The notes under the pieces were generated by a model. It was not told the origin of the DNA and ran no database searches. It saw nothing but the letters and a program-made list of their open reading frames with translations. The position numbers and the translations under genes are program-made. Positions 16,713 to 25,203 of a stretch of DNA of 64,000 bases are shown piece after piece. This DNA comes from Verrucomicrobiota bacterium (GTDB lineage: Bacteria > Chlamydiota > Chlamydiia > Chlamydiales > Rhabdochlamydiaceae), in the NCBI GenBank assembly GCA_018240065.1, contig JAFEGH010000007.1:62001-126000 (forward strand), read 5' to 3'. Position 1 is the stretch's first letter. Each line of letters starts with the position of its first letter.

Positions 16713-19061
16713 TTAAGCTGCAACTGAACCATGAGCATGCGCTGAAAAGACTTCGGAGACGCGCTGTACAAGCGGCTCAATCACTGCTGGAGCCTGTCGA
16801 GCGGCGGCATTCTGAGTCCTGGCCAACTTCACAGCATCGACCGCTTTTTTCAAATCCGCCTTGCTTTCCTGACGCTTGGCAACGTACCAGATGTTCTTCT
16901 TAAGTTCGAGATAAGCCCCTTGATTGCGCTCGATATCATGGATCCTGGCGTAAATATCAGTCATGTTTTTTTGGGCAACTCTCTCATATAATCCCTGCAG
17001 TTGCAACGCGATCTGCTTGTTTTCCTCCGACTTGGAGGTATACCATTGTTTCCAATTGAGCTTAGTCGTTTTCTTGATGGCGCGCAGGAGCAACTGATGC
17101 TCTTTTTCGTTGTTCATGGCTTCCGGCGTGATCTGTGTGAACAGATATGTAGAACCGAAGTCGCAGGTAGCATCCAGCCATTTATTGCGCTCTGTTTTGA
17201 ACCTGAACTCGCCCTGTTTGCTCATCTCAAAGAATTTATCGCGTACAGCCCTGCGGTCAGACTTCGACAGTTTCTTGAACAGGCTGACAACCTTTTCATC
17301 GAGCTCCGCGTCTTGAACTCCCTGCTGGGAGTCCAGGAACCTTGCAAAAGTCTCGAATTCAGGATGGTGTTCGATCCACTTTTTCTCTTTCTGGATCAGT
17401 TTGTAATAAGAAAACCCGAGAAGCATGAGCCCCAGACCGCAGATCACGCCAGCCAGGATCAAAGGCATGATCGGCAATCCGAAGGCCAGTGTCACCGCGA
17501 TACTGACCGCCATCGCAGCGATAAATACGCCGCCGATGATCAGAAGGTACTTCTTGTCATGTTTACCGGGAGGTCCATTGTTCAAGCCAGTGAACATGGA
17601 ATATCCGTCTGTGGCCATCATCCCTCCGCAAAGCAGAAGCGTGATGACTGTCAGGGCGATCATTCCAGCAGGAGGGAGCACAAAGAAACCAAGGATCGAA
17701 GCGACGATTCCTAATACCCCGACAATAAGCAGGGCCGTGTGGATAATTTTCGCTTTGGTGTTCTCTGATGTGACTTTTCCCTTCAGCTCCGCCAGCTCTT
17801 TTCTTGCAGTTCCCTGGACAAGCGCGTCGCCCGATTCCAGGCGTGGCCCAAGTCCGCGGCTAGCTGCTTTTTTGACCGCTTCGACGCTGGCATCGTCTGT
17901 CGCTCGAGAAAATTTGGCTTCCTTTTTACTCTGGCGCTTCGCCTCTTCCAGACTAAATCCGATCAACTCGAGCATGGAGAAGTCCAAATGACCCACATCT
18001 TCTTTCTCCAGTTCCAGCGACTTAAGGTAATTGGTATAAGCGGGACCTTTGCGCATCGCAGCATCTTTCGCAGAGAACAACTCTGTTAACAGCTCCTTAA
18101 CTTCCGCTTTGGACAGAGGCTTCTTTCCATTCAACTGGCCGGCTTTGAGCATCTGTTCCTGGAAGCGTATGAAGTGCTTAGTCAATCCTTCGAGGGCCGA
18201 CTTTTGGAGCCCTTCCTTGAAGGATTTGATCTGCATCTCTTTTTTGGCCTGAGTCAGCGTGTTCCAGTGAGCATTCAATTTTTCCAGCTTCTTTTTAGGG
18301 CTGGCGATCACCTTTCCCATCAGGAACTTGAACATGTCCGCATCGCCTCTTTCATTAGCCTTCATGGCGTTGCTGAAGTTGACGTCCTGCCACAGACCAT
18401 GTGCAGACCAAGCAGCAATGAAGATATAAAATAATGTGAACAGCACGTTGCCGACCATGCCCAAGCCATAGGCCGCTTTTCCAAGAGTTGTCGTGGCATT
18501 GATCGTCGTATTCACATTATGAATATCGGCGGCGATCATGGTGCCGCGATAGCCTAAATACGCAGCGCCGCCCAGTGATTGGCTGACGCCTCGGGCCGCA
18601 TCCATTCCGCCTTCGATCATGCCTTGAGTATCTCCGATGTGCTCGGATTTGTTAAAACGTTTGGCCGCCTTATATGCCGCCCAGAATCCCTGGAAGACGT
18701 TTTCACCGGTCGTGACCCCGATCGCCTGCGTAGAAGCGGCCTCGGGCATTAAAGTACGGATAAAGTAAGAGATGTTGGCGATGTTATCTTCTGTGCTTGT
18801 CGCGCCGGATGTCAAAAAGGGAAATTCCAGAGAAGCAGGAACTGTTCTGAGAGGGACTTGAGCAAAGGACTCCAGGGAATTCAAATCGGCGTGCGCCAGT
18901 AAGGCCGACAGGCTCTGTACACGGCCTTGCAGGGAAGCAGGAGGAGCAGGTTTATTCTCTGGCAAAGTAATCCCCAGCTGCCCCGCACCTTGAGGTGAGA
19001 GTTGTAGCCCGGGTGGAAGTTGAAAATGGTAATTTGGTATTACCTGCGTCTTTGATGCCAT
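16713..19061 (-). CDS. Large multi-pass membrane protein, candidate inclusion/effector protein (paralog B)
   Basis: A 782-residue protein with no family I recognise. It has a soluble N-terminal 160 residues and a hydrophobic block at about 165-225. A long charged helical region (220-440) follows, then a cluster of four membrane segments with short loops (about 445-560), and a soluble basic C-terminal 220 residues. It shares layout and local sequence with the 493-residue neighbour but has an extra C-terminal domain (paralog A stops right after the SYY-L-EKK motif). A perfect AAGGAGG site precedes the ATG, unlike several other accessory genes here. Paired hydrophobic hairpins recall chlamydial Inc proteins, but this is inference. 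Confidence 0.6.
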   Translation of the reverse strand: MASKTQVIPNYHFQLPPGLQLSPQGAGQLGITLPENKPAPPASLQGRVQSLSALLAHADLNSLESFAQVPLRTVPASLEFPFLTSGATSTEDNIANISYFIRTLMPEAASTQAIGVTTGENVFQGFWAAYKAAKRFNKSEHIGDTQGMIEGGMDAARGVSQSLGGAAYLGYRGTMIAADIHNVNTTINATTTLGKAAYGLGMVGNVLFTLFYIFIAAWSAHGLWQDVNFSNAMKANERGDADMFKFLMGKVIASPKKKLEKLNAHWNTLTQAKKEMQIKSFKEGLQKSALEGLTKHFIRFQEQMLKAGQLNGKKPLSKAEVKELLTELFSAKDAAMRKGPAYTNYLKSLELEKEDVGHLDFSMLELIGFSLEEAKRQSKKEAKFSRATDDASVEAVKKAASRGLGPRLESGDALVQGTARKELAELKGKVTSENTKAKIIHTALLIVGVLGIVASILGFFVLPPAGMIALTVITLLLCGGMMATDGYSMFTGLNNGPPGKHDKKYLLIIGGVFIAAMAVSIAVTLAFGLPIMPLILAGVICGLGLMLLGFSYYKLIQKEKKWIEHHPEFETFARFLDSQQGVQDAELDEKVVSLFKKLSKSDRRAVRDKFFEMSKQGEFRFKTERNKWLDATCDFGSTYLFTQITPEAMNNEKEHQLLLRAIKKTTKLNWKQWYTSKSEENKQIALQLQGLYERVAQKNMTDIYARIHDIERNQGAYLELKKNIWYVAKRQESKADLKKAVDAVKLARTQNAAARQAPAVIEPLVQRVSEVFSAHAHGSVAA

Positions 19062-19706
19062 AGACGCCTCCTTGCCTTATATTTCCCTGCTTAAAAGGAC
19101 ATTTATATCGTTCTCAATTTTTTTGTTTTCATTCTACAATCCAACAATTAAATTATCACATAACATCAATTATAATTGAAACCAAATCAACATAAATAAT
19201 TAAATATACGCATGACGCTATATCACAACAGCTTATAAAAAAATAGAATTACTCAAATTGCCAATTTCTTAACCTTTCATCAATAAGAAGGCATATCCCC
19301 TCCCCCTCATAACTTAAAAAAAGGGAAATCTCCGGTGCATATGAACGTAAATCACTTGAATTTAATAGTTTACGCCAAATTCTCCTGCCAGACAAAAACA
19401 CAAACCATTAATTATTAATACATTAAATAAAATAGTTGAGAGCAACAAAACCCTCTTTTCACTGAAACGAATAAAAAAAACAGGTCCGAATGAAATGGAA
19501 ACTAAAAACTAAATAAATAATTACTCACATCATCAATTGAAAATTTGAATTGAAAAAAATTAAATTACAAGAACCAGAAAACAACAAAAACAAAACATAA
19601 GAATAAAAATTTAACTATTAACATCGTTTGATTAAAAATGAAACTAACATTGTAAATAAAAATATCTAATGGTAAAATTATACCAATTAAATCAAAGAAA
19701 TTAAAT
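19062..19706. other. AT-rich intergenic region (645 bp)
   Basis: This divergent spacer separates the 16713-19061 gene from the 19707-20936 gene. It is very AT-rich and contains no convincing ORF, tRNA or repeat. Promoters for both genes should lie here, but many TA-rich hexamers prevent a confident choice. The minus-strand gene has a clear AAGGAGG site at its edge; the plus-strand gene has none. Confidence 0.6.
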
Positions 19707-20936
19707 ATGACATCTGCAACTACAGTTGTTACACAACAGACACAGACTTCATCGTCCATTCGCGCAGAACGAGGATACATAGACACAGTATCGCTTCGAA
19801 GCGGAGAATATAAAGTCTACGCCTATGTTTTAGCTCCTGATGGAAGCAAAATATATCTTCCGGACAACTGCGACAGGCAGGTCAGAGAAAAACTCCGCAC
19901 ATTAAGCTGGGGGCTCCTAAACGCCCATGATAAAAAAAGCCAATCGTTGGGAGAGACTTCTTTGGAAATCAAAGGGATCGATTCGAGCGGGCTGATCAAA
20001 AGCGACAACGCCGTCATCTCTCATGACTTCACTATCCAGCCTATCGATCAGAATATCGCCGAGCAGATGGCAAGAACCCTTACCCTTTCAGGACAATCGA
20101 TCCAGGCTTCCGCCATTAAAGCACAGGATGTCTGGAATGCGTTTGAAGAAGTCGTCCGAACCAGTATAAGCGCATCCCCTATATCAAATCCCGCTCGCAT
20201 CGACACAACCACGACGCCCTCCTCAACAACCACATCAACCCATCCATCTACCTCCCAGCCGCCGGCCCCCCATACGACGCAGACTTCGCCCCCTACTCCG
20301 CCTACAACCTCCAATCCAACGCACACTCCTACCCCTATCCCACCCTCTTTAACTCCAATCCCCACTCCTCTGTCCACTCTTCCCCCCACCTCGATCGACC
20401 TTGATTTAAGAGGAGTCGATCTCCAGCAACCCAATTGGTATGAGACTCTCCCGCTCCGATTGAAATACAGAATCGTCTCAGAAGTCGAACAGGGACGCAG
20501 CCCTCTCGGGGGAGTCTACTTCAAGGTATGGCAGCATTTTGAGACGAAAGTAAGAGAGATCCTTCTCAGAAACCCCTCTTCTAAAGTGACTCTTCTGACG
20601 CTTCTTGAGAGCGAAAAAAACCGCCTTGCCAGAGAATGCGGAAGGCTCAATCCCGCTTCCTCTATCCCCAGATCCATTCGGCAGCAGGCAGAAAAAGTCT
20701 ATGATGCCTATATGAAAAGACGTTCTGACTCTCAAGTGACGGACGATATCAACGCCTTGATGTGCAAAGAGTTCGACCGCAAAGAAGAGTTGTTCCAGCG
20801 CATCCGCCAGCAGGCTGAAGCGGAAAGAATCGTCATTGCTGCCTGGGATCGCGATTGGGCCAAAAACCACTTCGCCGATGATCCACGCCGCTTTGTCCAG
20901 GCTCTGGCCCGCTGGTTGGACAACGACGGCAACTAA
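19707..20936 (+). CDS. Pro/Thr-rich candidate secreted effector
   Basis: A 409-residue protein of unknown function. Residues 1-20 are Thr/Ser/Gln-rich, as often seen in type III secretion signals. Residues 20-160 form a mixed alpha/beta domain. Residues 165-232 are an almost pure Pro/Thr/Ser linker, and the last 170 residues are helical. The C-terminal end (AAWDRDWAKNHF ... QALARWLD) resembles the tail of the 32168-34366 protein (EPWDHHFAENNW ... QALERCLH). No Shine-Dalgarno site precedes the ATG. The linker-separated two-domain layout and the accessory context suggest an effector, not proven. Confidence 0.55.
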   Translation: MTSATTVVTQQTQTSSSIRAERGYIDTVSLRSGEYKVYAYVLAPDGSKIYLPDNCDRQVREKLRTLSWGLLNAHDKKSQSLGETSLEIKGIDSSGLIKSDNAVISHDFTIQPIDQNIAEQMARTLTLSGQSIQASAIKAQDVWNAFEEVVRTSISASPISNPARIDTTTTPSSTTTSTHPSTSQPPAPHTTQTSPPTPPTTSNPTHTPTPIPPSLTPIPTPLSTLPPTSIDLDLRGVDLQQPNWYETLPLRLKYRIVSEVEQGRSPLGGVYFKVWQHFETKVREILLRNPSSKVTLLTLLESEKNRLARECGRLNPASSIPRSIRQQAEKVYDAYMKRRSDSQVTDDINALMCKEFDRKEELFQRIRQQAEAERIVIAAWDRDWAKNHFADDPRRFVQALARWLDNDGN

Positions 20937-20983
20937 GCGCTCCTTCAAGACATAAGATCTTCTTGTTATTTGGTGGAACGAAG

Positions 20984-21004
20984 GTCCTAATTTCTAGGAC
21001 TTTT
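20984..21004 (+). terminator. Weak terminator-like hairpin
   Basis: A 6-bp stem GTCCTA/TAGGAC (20984-20989, 20995-21000) followed by TTTT lies about 45 bases after the 19707-20936 gene. Confidence 0.4.
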
Positions 21005-21541
21005 GGAAAGGCACCTCTCCCTCATCCACGCCACTCTATAAATCTATTCGATCACCTTATTCAGGACATCATCGGTGATTAACATGGATCGTTTAACTCC
21101 AAAGAAATAAAGTTTACTGACTTTAAGTAAATTTATTTTTTAAGTTAACTCCCTCGCCATAAATTAGCGCATTTTTTGCAAACTAAAATTATTAATAAGA
21201 ATAATAAATATATTTCAACACGCGGAATTTACCATTCAAGTTTGTTTTAAATACGAATTTATGTTTAAAATACCAATCGCTCACTAAAATCTGCATAGCA
21301 AAACATGCAATAAAAATTTAAAAAACACTTCCCGAATAACACCATCATCAACTTTAAATATTAATTAACATTTCGTAACAAGCAAATTAGCGTATTCAAT
21401 ATTTTATAATTACACAATTATTACTAATAATGATTTTAACCTAATTAAATCCGAAATTAAATTGAATTAAAATGCTCAAGACAATTATAATTTAGTCGTA
21501 ACGCAGAAAAATTTGCATTTATAAATCACTTGAACTAGTTT
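21005..21541. other. AT-rich intergenic region upstream of the 21557 gene
   Basis: This roughly 540-base, highly AT-rich stretch has TTAAT-type words throughout and no supported ORF or RNA gene. It holds the promoter described for the next gene at its right end. The length seems large for one promoter, so further regulatory sites may be present. Confidence 0.6.
21462..21491 (+). promoter_or_regulatory. Near-consensus promoter of the 21557 gene
   Basis: TTGAAT (21462-21467), an 18-base spacer and a perfect TATAAT (21486-21491) lie about 65 bases upstream of the ATG. A GGAGG ribosome site (21543-21547) follows at 9-base spacing. With the gene's codon bias this indicates strong expression. Confidence 0.6.
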
Positions 21542-21556
21542 CGGAGGAAATAAAGT

Positions 21557-22978
21557 ATGTCAGTAACTACTACTACTGCACAGCCTGTAACAACAACTGC
21601 TACACTGCCTGTAACAAGCACAACTGCTCCTGTTACAACTGCAGTAACAGCACAAAATCCAGTTGACATTGCTGGAAACAAACTTTCTAAAACAGCCATT
21701 GATAATCTTTGGACTGATAAAGTAACCAATGCTTCTAACGTCTTCACAAAGTTTGCTGGTCTTATCAGCTACCTGTGGAACAGAAGCACAGCCGCTTCTC
21801 AAGACACCCCAGAAGTTAAAGCAACTATCGAAGCTTATAATACAGCTTCTCTGAAGCTCGTAAAGGCTATTGCTAACCGGGCTCTGACTGAGAGAGAATC
21901 TGCTAGCATGGGCGTTGCTCCTATGCAATTCAATAGCGGTGCTGTTCAGCTTTCAAATGCTGCTCAAAAACAAGCTGCTGACGTTGCTGAGAAAGAGTTC
22001 TACGACGTTTTCAAAAAACGTTGCACACAGCTGAATATCAGCACAAACAGCGCTGACTTCGGTGTATACACTCAGGCCGCCCTCAACAATGTAACAAGAA
22101 TCTCTGAGTCTAAAGAGTTCCTTTCTGACTTGCCTTCGCAACTGAAGGATGCTGCTAACCTGATCCCAGTTAAAATGGGCACAATGGTTGAAGGATTCAG
22201 CAAGAGAATCTACGTTGACATGGTTGACGGTTTTGCAAGCCAGCCTGCTGCTTCTATCACAATTGATGGATTCAAGCAAAAAGCTGCCGACATGAAAGGA
22301 TTCTTCCCTAACAACTCATCTGTTGATATCGAAGCTTCCCTGCGTCAGGCTCTCAAAGCTAACAACGATCAGGCATTCAACGCACTCGCTAACGAGTTCC
22401 TGAATGTTGATCCTACTAACGCTAAAGTTGCTGAGCTCAAAGGTCAGCTGAGAACTCAGTTCGAAGCTGAAAAACAAGCTATCGAAACTGAACTTAGCGC
22501 TCTGCGCGGACCAAGCGGTTGGGACGGCACAATCAACGCAGCCTTCCAGAGAATGGATGCTGCTCGAGTTGCTAGAGATGCGGCAAGAGCTGAGCTCTTC
22601 AACGTACTCGGCATTGTTAACCCAACAATGGCTGATGATCAATTAGCTGCCCTGCTCAACGGCAATTTCTCTACTGATATCACGGCAAAACGTGATCTCT
22701 GGCTGCAGAAAGTTGCTGAGTTCAACACAGCTAAGCAAGAGCATGACGCTCTCGTTGCTAGATTTGCTGAGCTCGCTCAGTACCAGCCTGGCACACAGAA
22801 CGTTATCGGCGGTAAACTTGCTCAGGTTAATGCTAACCTGCAAGACGCTCAACTCGGCGCTGCCGCTAGAGCTGAAGCTACCAAGATCGGTAACTTCTAC
22901 CGTGAATTGCATACCGATGTTAACGAGCGTAACAAGCAAGCTCGATTCAACCGTATGCACGCTATCATCGGCAACTAA
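21557..22978 (+). CDS. Highly expressed chlamydial protein with GNFYREL-type C-terminal module
   Basis: A 473-residue protein, family not recognised. The first 35 residues are almost only Thr, Val, Pro, Ala and Gln. The remainder is long and helical, with predicted coiled-coil runs. From about residue 155 to the end it is clearly homologous to the C-terminal half of the 37233-39164 protein: SKRIYVDMVDGFASQPAASI against SKKIYVEISNGLAKKPSASI, and IGNFYREL ... NKQARF against IGNFYREL ... NKQARY. Ala is coded mostly by GCT and Val by GTT, unlike its neighbours, which favour GCC and GTC. A strong promoter, ribosome site and terminator point to abundant product. It may be a secreted or structural protein (inference). 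Confidence 0.65.
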   Translation: MSVTTTTAQPVTTTATLPVTSTTAPVTTAVTAQNPVDIAGNKLSKTAIDNLWTDKVTNASNVFTKFAGLISYLWNRSTAASQDTPEVKATIEAYNTASLKLVKAIANRALTERESASMGVAPMQFNSGAVQLSNAAQKQAADVAEKEFYDVFKKRCTQLNISTNSADFGVYTQAALNNVTRISESKEFLSDLPSQLKDAANLIPVKMGTMVEGFSKRIYVDMVDGFASQPAASITIDGFKQKAADMKGFFPNNSSVDIEASLRQALKANNDQAFNALANEFLNVDPTNAKVAELKGQLRTQFEAEKQAIETELSALRGPSGWDGTINAAFQRMDAARVARDAARAELFNVLGIVNPTMADDQLAALLNGNFSTDITAKRDLWLQKVAEFNTAKQEHDALVARFAELAQYQPGTQNVIGGKLAQVNANLQDAQLGAAARAEATKIGNFYRELHTDVNERNKQARFNRMHAIIGN

Positions 22979-22994
22979 GGTTCATCGTTCAGAT

Positions 22995-23060
22995 GACCTA
23001 AAGGTCCGGATGGACGAATCCTCGTCCATCCTAAGGGAGCGGCTCTGCCGCTCCTTTTTT
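22995..23060 (+). terminator. Tandem hairpins with rho-independent terminator
   Basis: Three hairpins follow the 21557 gene: a small GACCT/AGGTC; a 9-bp GGATGGACG (23008-23016) with CGTCCATCC (23023-23031); and an 8-bp GGAGCGGC (23036-23043) with GCCGCTCC (23047-23054) followed by six T. The last is a classic terminator. The extra stems could protect the 3' end of an abundant mRNA. Confidence 0.85.
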
Positions 23061-23080
23061 ATTTCAAGTTAACGTTCTTG

Positions 23081-24232
23081 CTAGATAATTTCTGAAGCGA
23101 CGCTGTCGTAGAATAACTGCCCGACGGCTGTCAATTTCACGACTGTTCCCACTCTTTGAGCCCACCCCTTTTCCATCAATCCCTCTAACGAAGCCTCGAA
23201 TGAGGCAGGCATTGGCCCATAGACGGCGGCAAACTGCTGTAAATCTACGCCTTCGACCAGACGCAGCCTGACGGCCAAAAGCTCCTGCAGGTCGCTGGGG
23301 AAGGCAAGTTTCTCCGTAAAATCGACCGGAAGACGCCCTTCACCAAGAGCGGTAAGATATTTATTGAAATGGGCGGCATTGGAGAACCTCGCTCCGTCCC
23401 AATAACTAAAGGCTGAAGGGCCAAACCCCAGGAATGGCCGCCCCGTCCAATACCCGGTATTGTGTCGCGACTGCGCCCCCGTCCGCGCGAAAGCGGAGAT
23501 CTCATAGCGGGCAAGGCCGATCGTTTCCAGCGACTGGACGGCCATCTGCAGCATCTGGAGCCGGTCTTCCTCAGGGGGCAGCTGGGGCAGAAGCTGCTCG
23601 CGTTTTTTAAAGAAAACAGTTTGCGGCTCAAACGTGAGGTTATAAAGAGAAAGGTGGGTCACAGGGAGATCGGAGAGGGCCTTCAGACACTTTTCCCAAT
23701 TGGAGAGGCTCTGGCGGGGCAGCTCGAACATCAGGTCGATCGAAATGTTGGAAATGCCTGCCGCATGCACTTCTCTAATGGCAGCGACCGAACGGCTGGC
23801 GCTGTGGGTGCGTCCCAGCACCACTAAATCCTCGTCGAGAAGAGACTGCACGCCAAGACTGACGCGGTTGATCCCCAATGCGTGGAACTCACGCATCAAA
23901 GGCAAGCTCACATCCTCCGGATTGGCCTCCAGGGTGATCTCGCAATCGGAGGCGATCTCAACTTCAGAGCTGCGGACAGTCTCCAAAAGAACGGCGTATT
24001 CCATGGGTGAAAGCTTGGTGGGGGTGCCTCCCCCAAAATAGATCGACACGATCCTTTTGCCTTGAAGCTGAGGCCGGCGCATGCCCCACTCTTTCAAAAG
24101 CGCAGGCAGGAACGGCTTCTTGAACCTCTCCTCATTGGGAAGGACGAAGAAATGGCAATAGGGGCATTTTTTGGAGCAGAACGGGATGTGGAAATAAAGG
24201 CTGACATCCCGCGAAGTTTGAATGGTGGTCAA
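23081..24232 (-). CDS. hemW: Radical SAM heme chaperone HemW (HemN-like)
   Basis: A radical-SAM protein of the coproporphyrinogen-dehydrogenase-like group. Members of this length act as heme-trafficking chaperones, although many are annotated hemN. The CxxxCxxC cluster motif is CSKKCPYC, preceded by SLYFHIPF as in HemW. I chose a TTG start at 24232, which gives 383 residues, the family size, and begins 8 bases after the upstream stop. The open frame extends further upstream but inside the previous gene and out of family, so that part is not coding. The 3' neighbour converges with its terminator. Gene order with the acidic gene, sucA and sucB matches my recollection of CT052-CT055. Confidence 0.85.
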   Translation of the reverse strand: MTTIQTSRDVSLYFHIPFCSKKCPYCHFFVLPNEERFKKPFLPALLKEWGMRRPQLQGKRIVSIYFGGGTPTKLSPMEYAVLLETVRSSEVEIASDCEITLEANPEDVSLPLMREFHALGINRVSLGVQSLLDEDLVVLGRTHSASRSVAAIREVHAAGISNISIDLMFELPRQSLSNWEKCLKALSDLPVTHLSLYNLTFEPQTVFFKKREQLLPQLPPEEDRLQMLQMAVQSLETIGLARYEISAFARTGAQSRHNTGYWTGRPFLGFGPSAFSYWDGARFSNAAHFNKYLTALGEGRLPVDFTEKLAFPSDLQELLAVRLRLVEGVDLQQFAAVYGPMPASFEASLEGLMEKGWAQRVGTVVKLTAVGQLFYDSVASEII

Positions 24233-24239
24233 ATAGAGA

Positions 24240-24704
24240 TTACCAGTCGTTTGCGTCCGGGTCTTCGAGGACTCCACGGCGCCAGCGGTTGCGGTCGCTA
24301 AATGGGTCTTCATCTTCCTCTTCTTCAGGGGCGGCGGCATCTTCGTCCACCTCTTCTCCCTCTTCGCCGGATGCGGTCGTCTCGACGTCAAAAGGTTCGG
24401 TCTCCATGTCGAGGCCGGCATCGGTAAAGCCCTCTTCGGCGATGTCGATGTCGGGAAGGCTCTGCGGTTCATGAACAGGCTGGCGTCCACCAGGGCGCTT
24501 GGGAGCGCTGAACTCCTCCATCTCGCCGCTTTCTTTCAGGAATCGGAGGCGCTCTTTCTCTTCGCCGATTTTTTCATTCAAGGCGCGCATCTCTTCCTTA
24601 TGCTTCTCCATGTCCTTTTTAGGGACAAGGCCGAGTTTAAGCCATTGCTCAAGATCCTGGAATTCCGATTCTAATTTCTTCAACCGTTCGCTTTTAATGT
24701 TCAT
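24240..24704 (-). CDS. CT053-like acidic protein
   Basis: A 154-residue hydrophilic protein with two parts. Residues 1-65 form a charged helix (likely coiled coil). The remainder is very acidic, with runs of Glu and Asp (PEEEEDEDPF), and ends in DPDANDW. No catalytic motif is seen. An AAGGTG site precedes the ATG. Its place between hemW and sucA matches a conserved chlamydial hypothetical (CT053 by position, from memory; sequence identity not checked). Function unknown. Confidence 0.7.
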   Translation of the reverse strand: MNIKSERLKKLESEFQDLEQWLKLGLVPKKDMEKHKEEMRALNEKIGEEKERLRFLKESGEMEEFSAPKRPGGRQPVHEPQSLPDIDIAEEGFTDAGLDMETEPFDVETTASGEEGEEVDEDAAAPEEEEDEDPFSDRNRWRRGVLEDPDANDW

Positions 24705-25203
24705 CGTCCGACACCTTATAGCAGCAATTTACAACTTCATCATGTTTCGTCTATTTACTGAAGCCCTATTTTTTATGCAAACCAAAATGTAAAAACATTT
24801 TTTAATCCACAGGAGAAACCGAACGGGTTTCTCATGAAACGATCTGCCATTCCAACATGATGACCCGGAAAGTATTAGTGAAGAAGAGGATTAAGTGCAA
24901 GAAACAGATCAAATGACAGCCTCTCCCACACCTGAAATTCCTTTAGAAATACGACTCCGGATGCGCTCTTTTCCATCAAGCTGATTGACCCAGGGCCCAT
25001 GGCGGGGAGTGGACTATAGCGCACGAATGAAACTCGAGGTCCGGAGCATTTATCGATTTTTTTTAAAAGTGGCAGCTGCTGACCGACTCCCCTGCTGAAA
25101 AAAAACGCTCGTGTCTGGACGATTGATGGTCCTTAAATATATTAGGGGGTGGATTTAAATTAATGATTTGATATTTATGAAGTTTGCTGGAGAGGGAAAC
25201 AAA
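24705..25203. other. Divergent spacer before the sucA operon
   Basis: This stretch of about 500 bases separates the acidic gene from sucA and must hold both promoters. One perfect hairpin is visible: GAGAAACC 24813-24820 with GGTTTCTC 24826-24833, with no T-run. No ORF or RNA gene is supported. The less AT-rich middle (about 24890-25060) could be a decayed gene, but I cannot identify it. Confidence 0.5.

Noticed and set aside
20048-20434. Val/Gly-rich minus-strand frame opposite the Pro/Thr-rich region
   Set aside because: It is a shadow of the Pro/Thr linker codons of the 19707 gene; composition is explained by the complement.
19062-21556. AT-rich gaps as an origin or phage attachment region
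   Set aside because: No DnaA-box cluster, direct-repeat pair or integrase-adjacent tRNA was seen; the neighbouring XerD is a housekeeping recombinase.
24233-24490. N-terminal extension of the hemW frame
   Set aside because: It lies inside the acidic gene, would add about 86 low-complexity residues not found in HemW, and the TTG at 24232 gives the family length.
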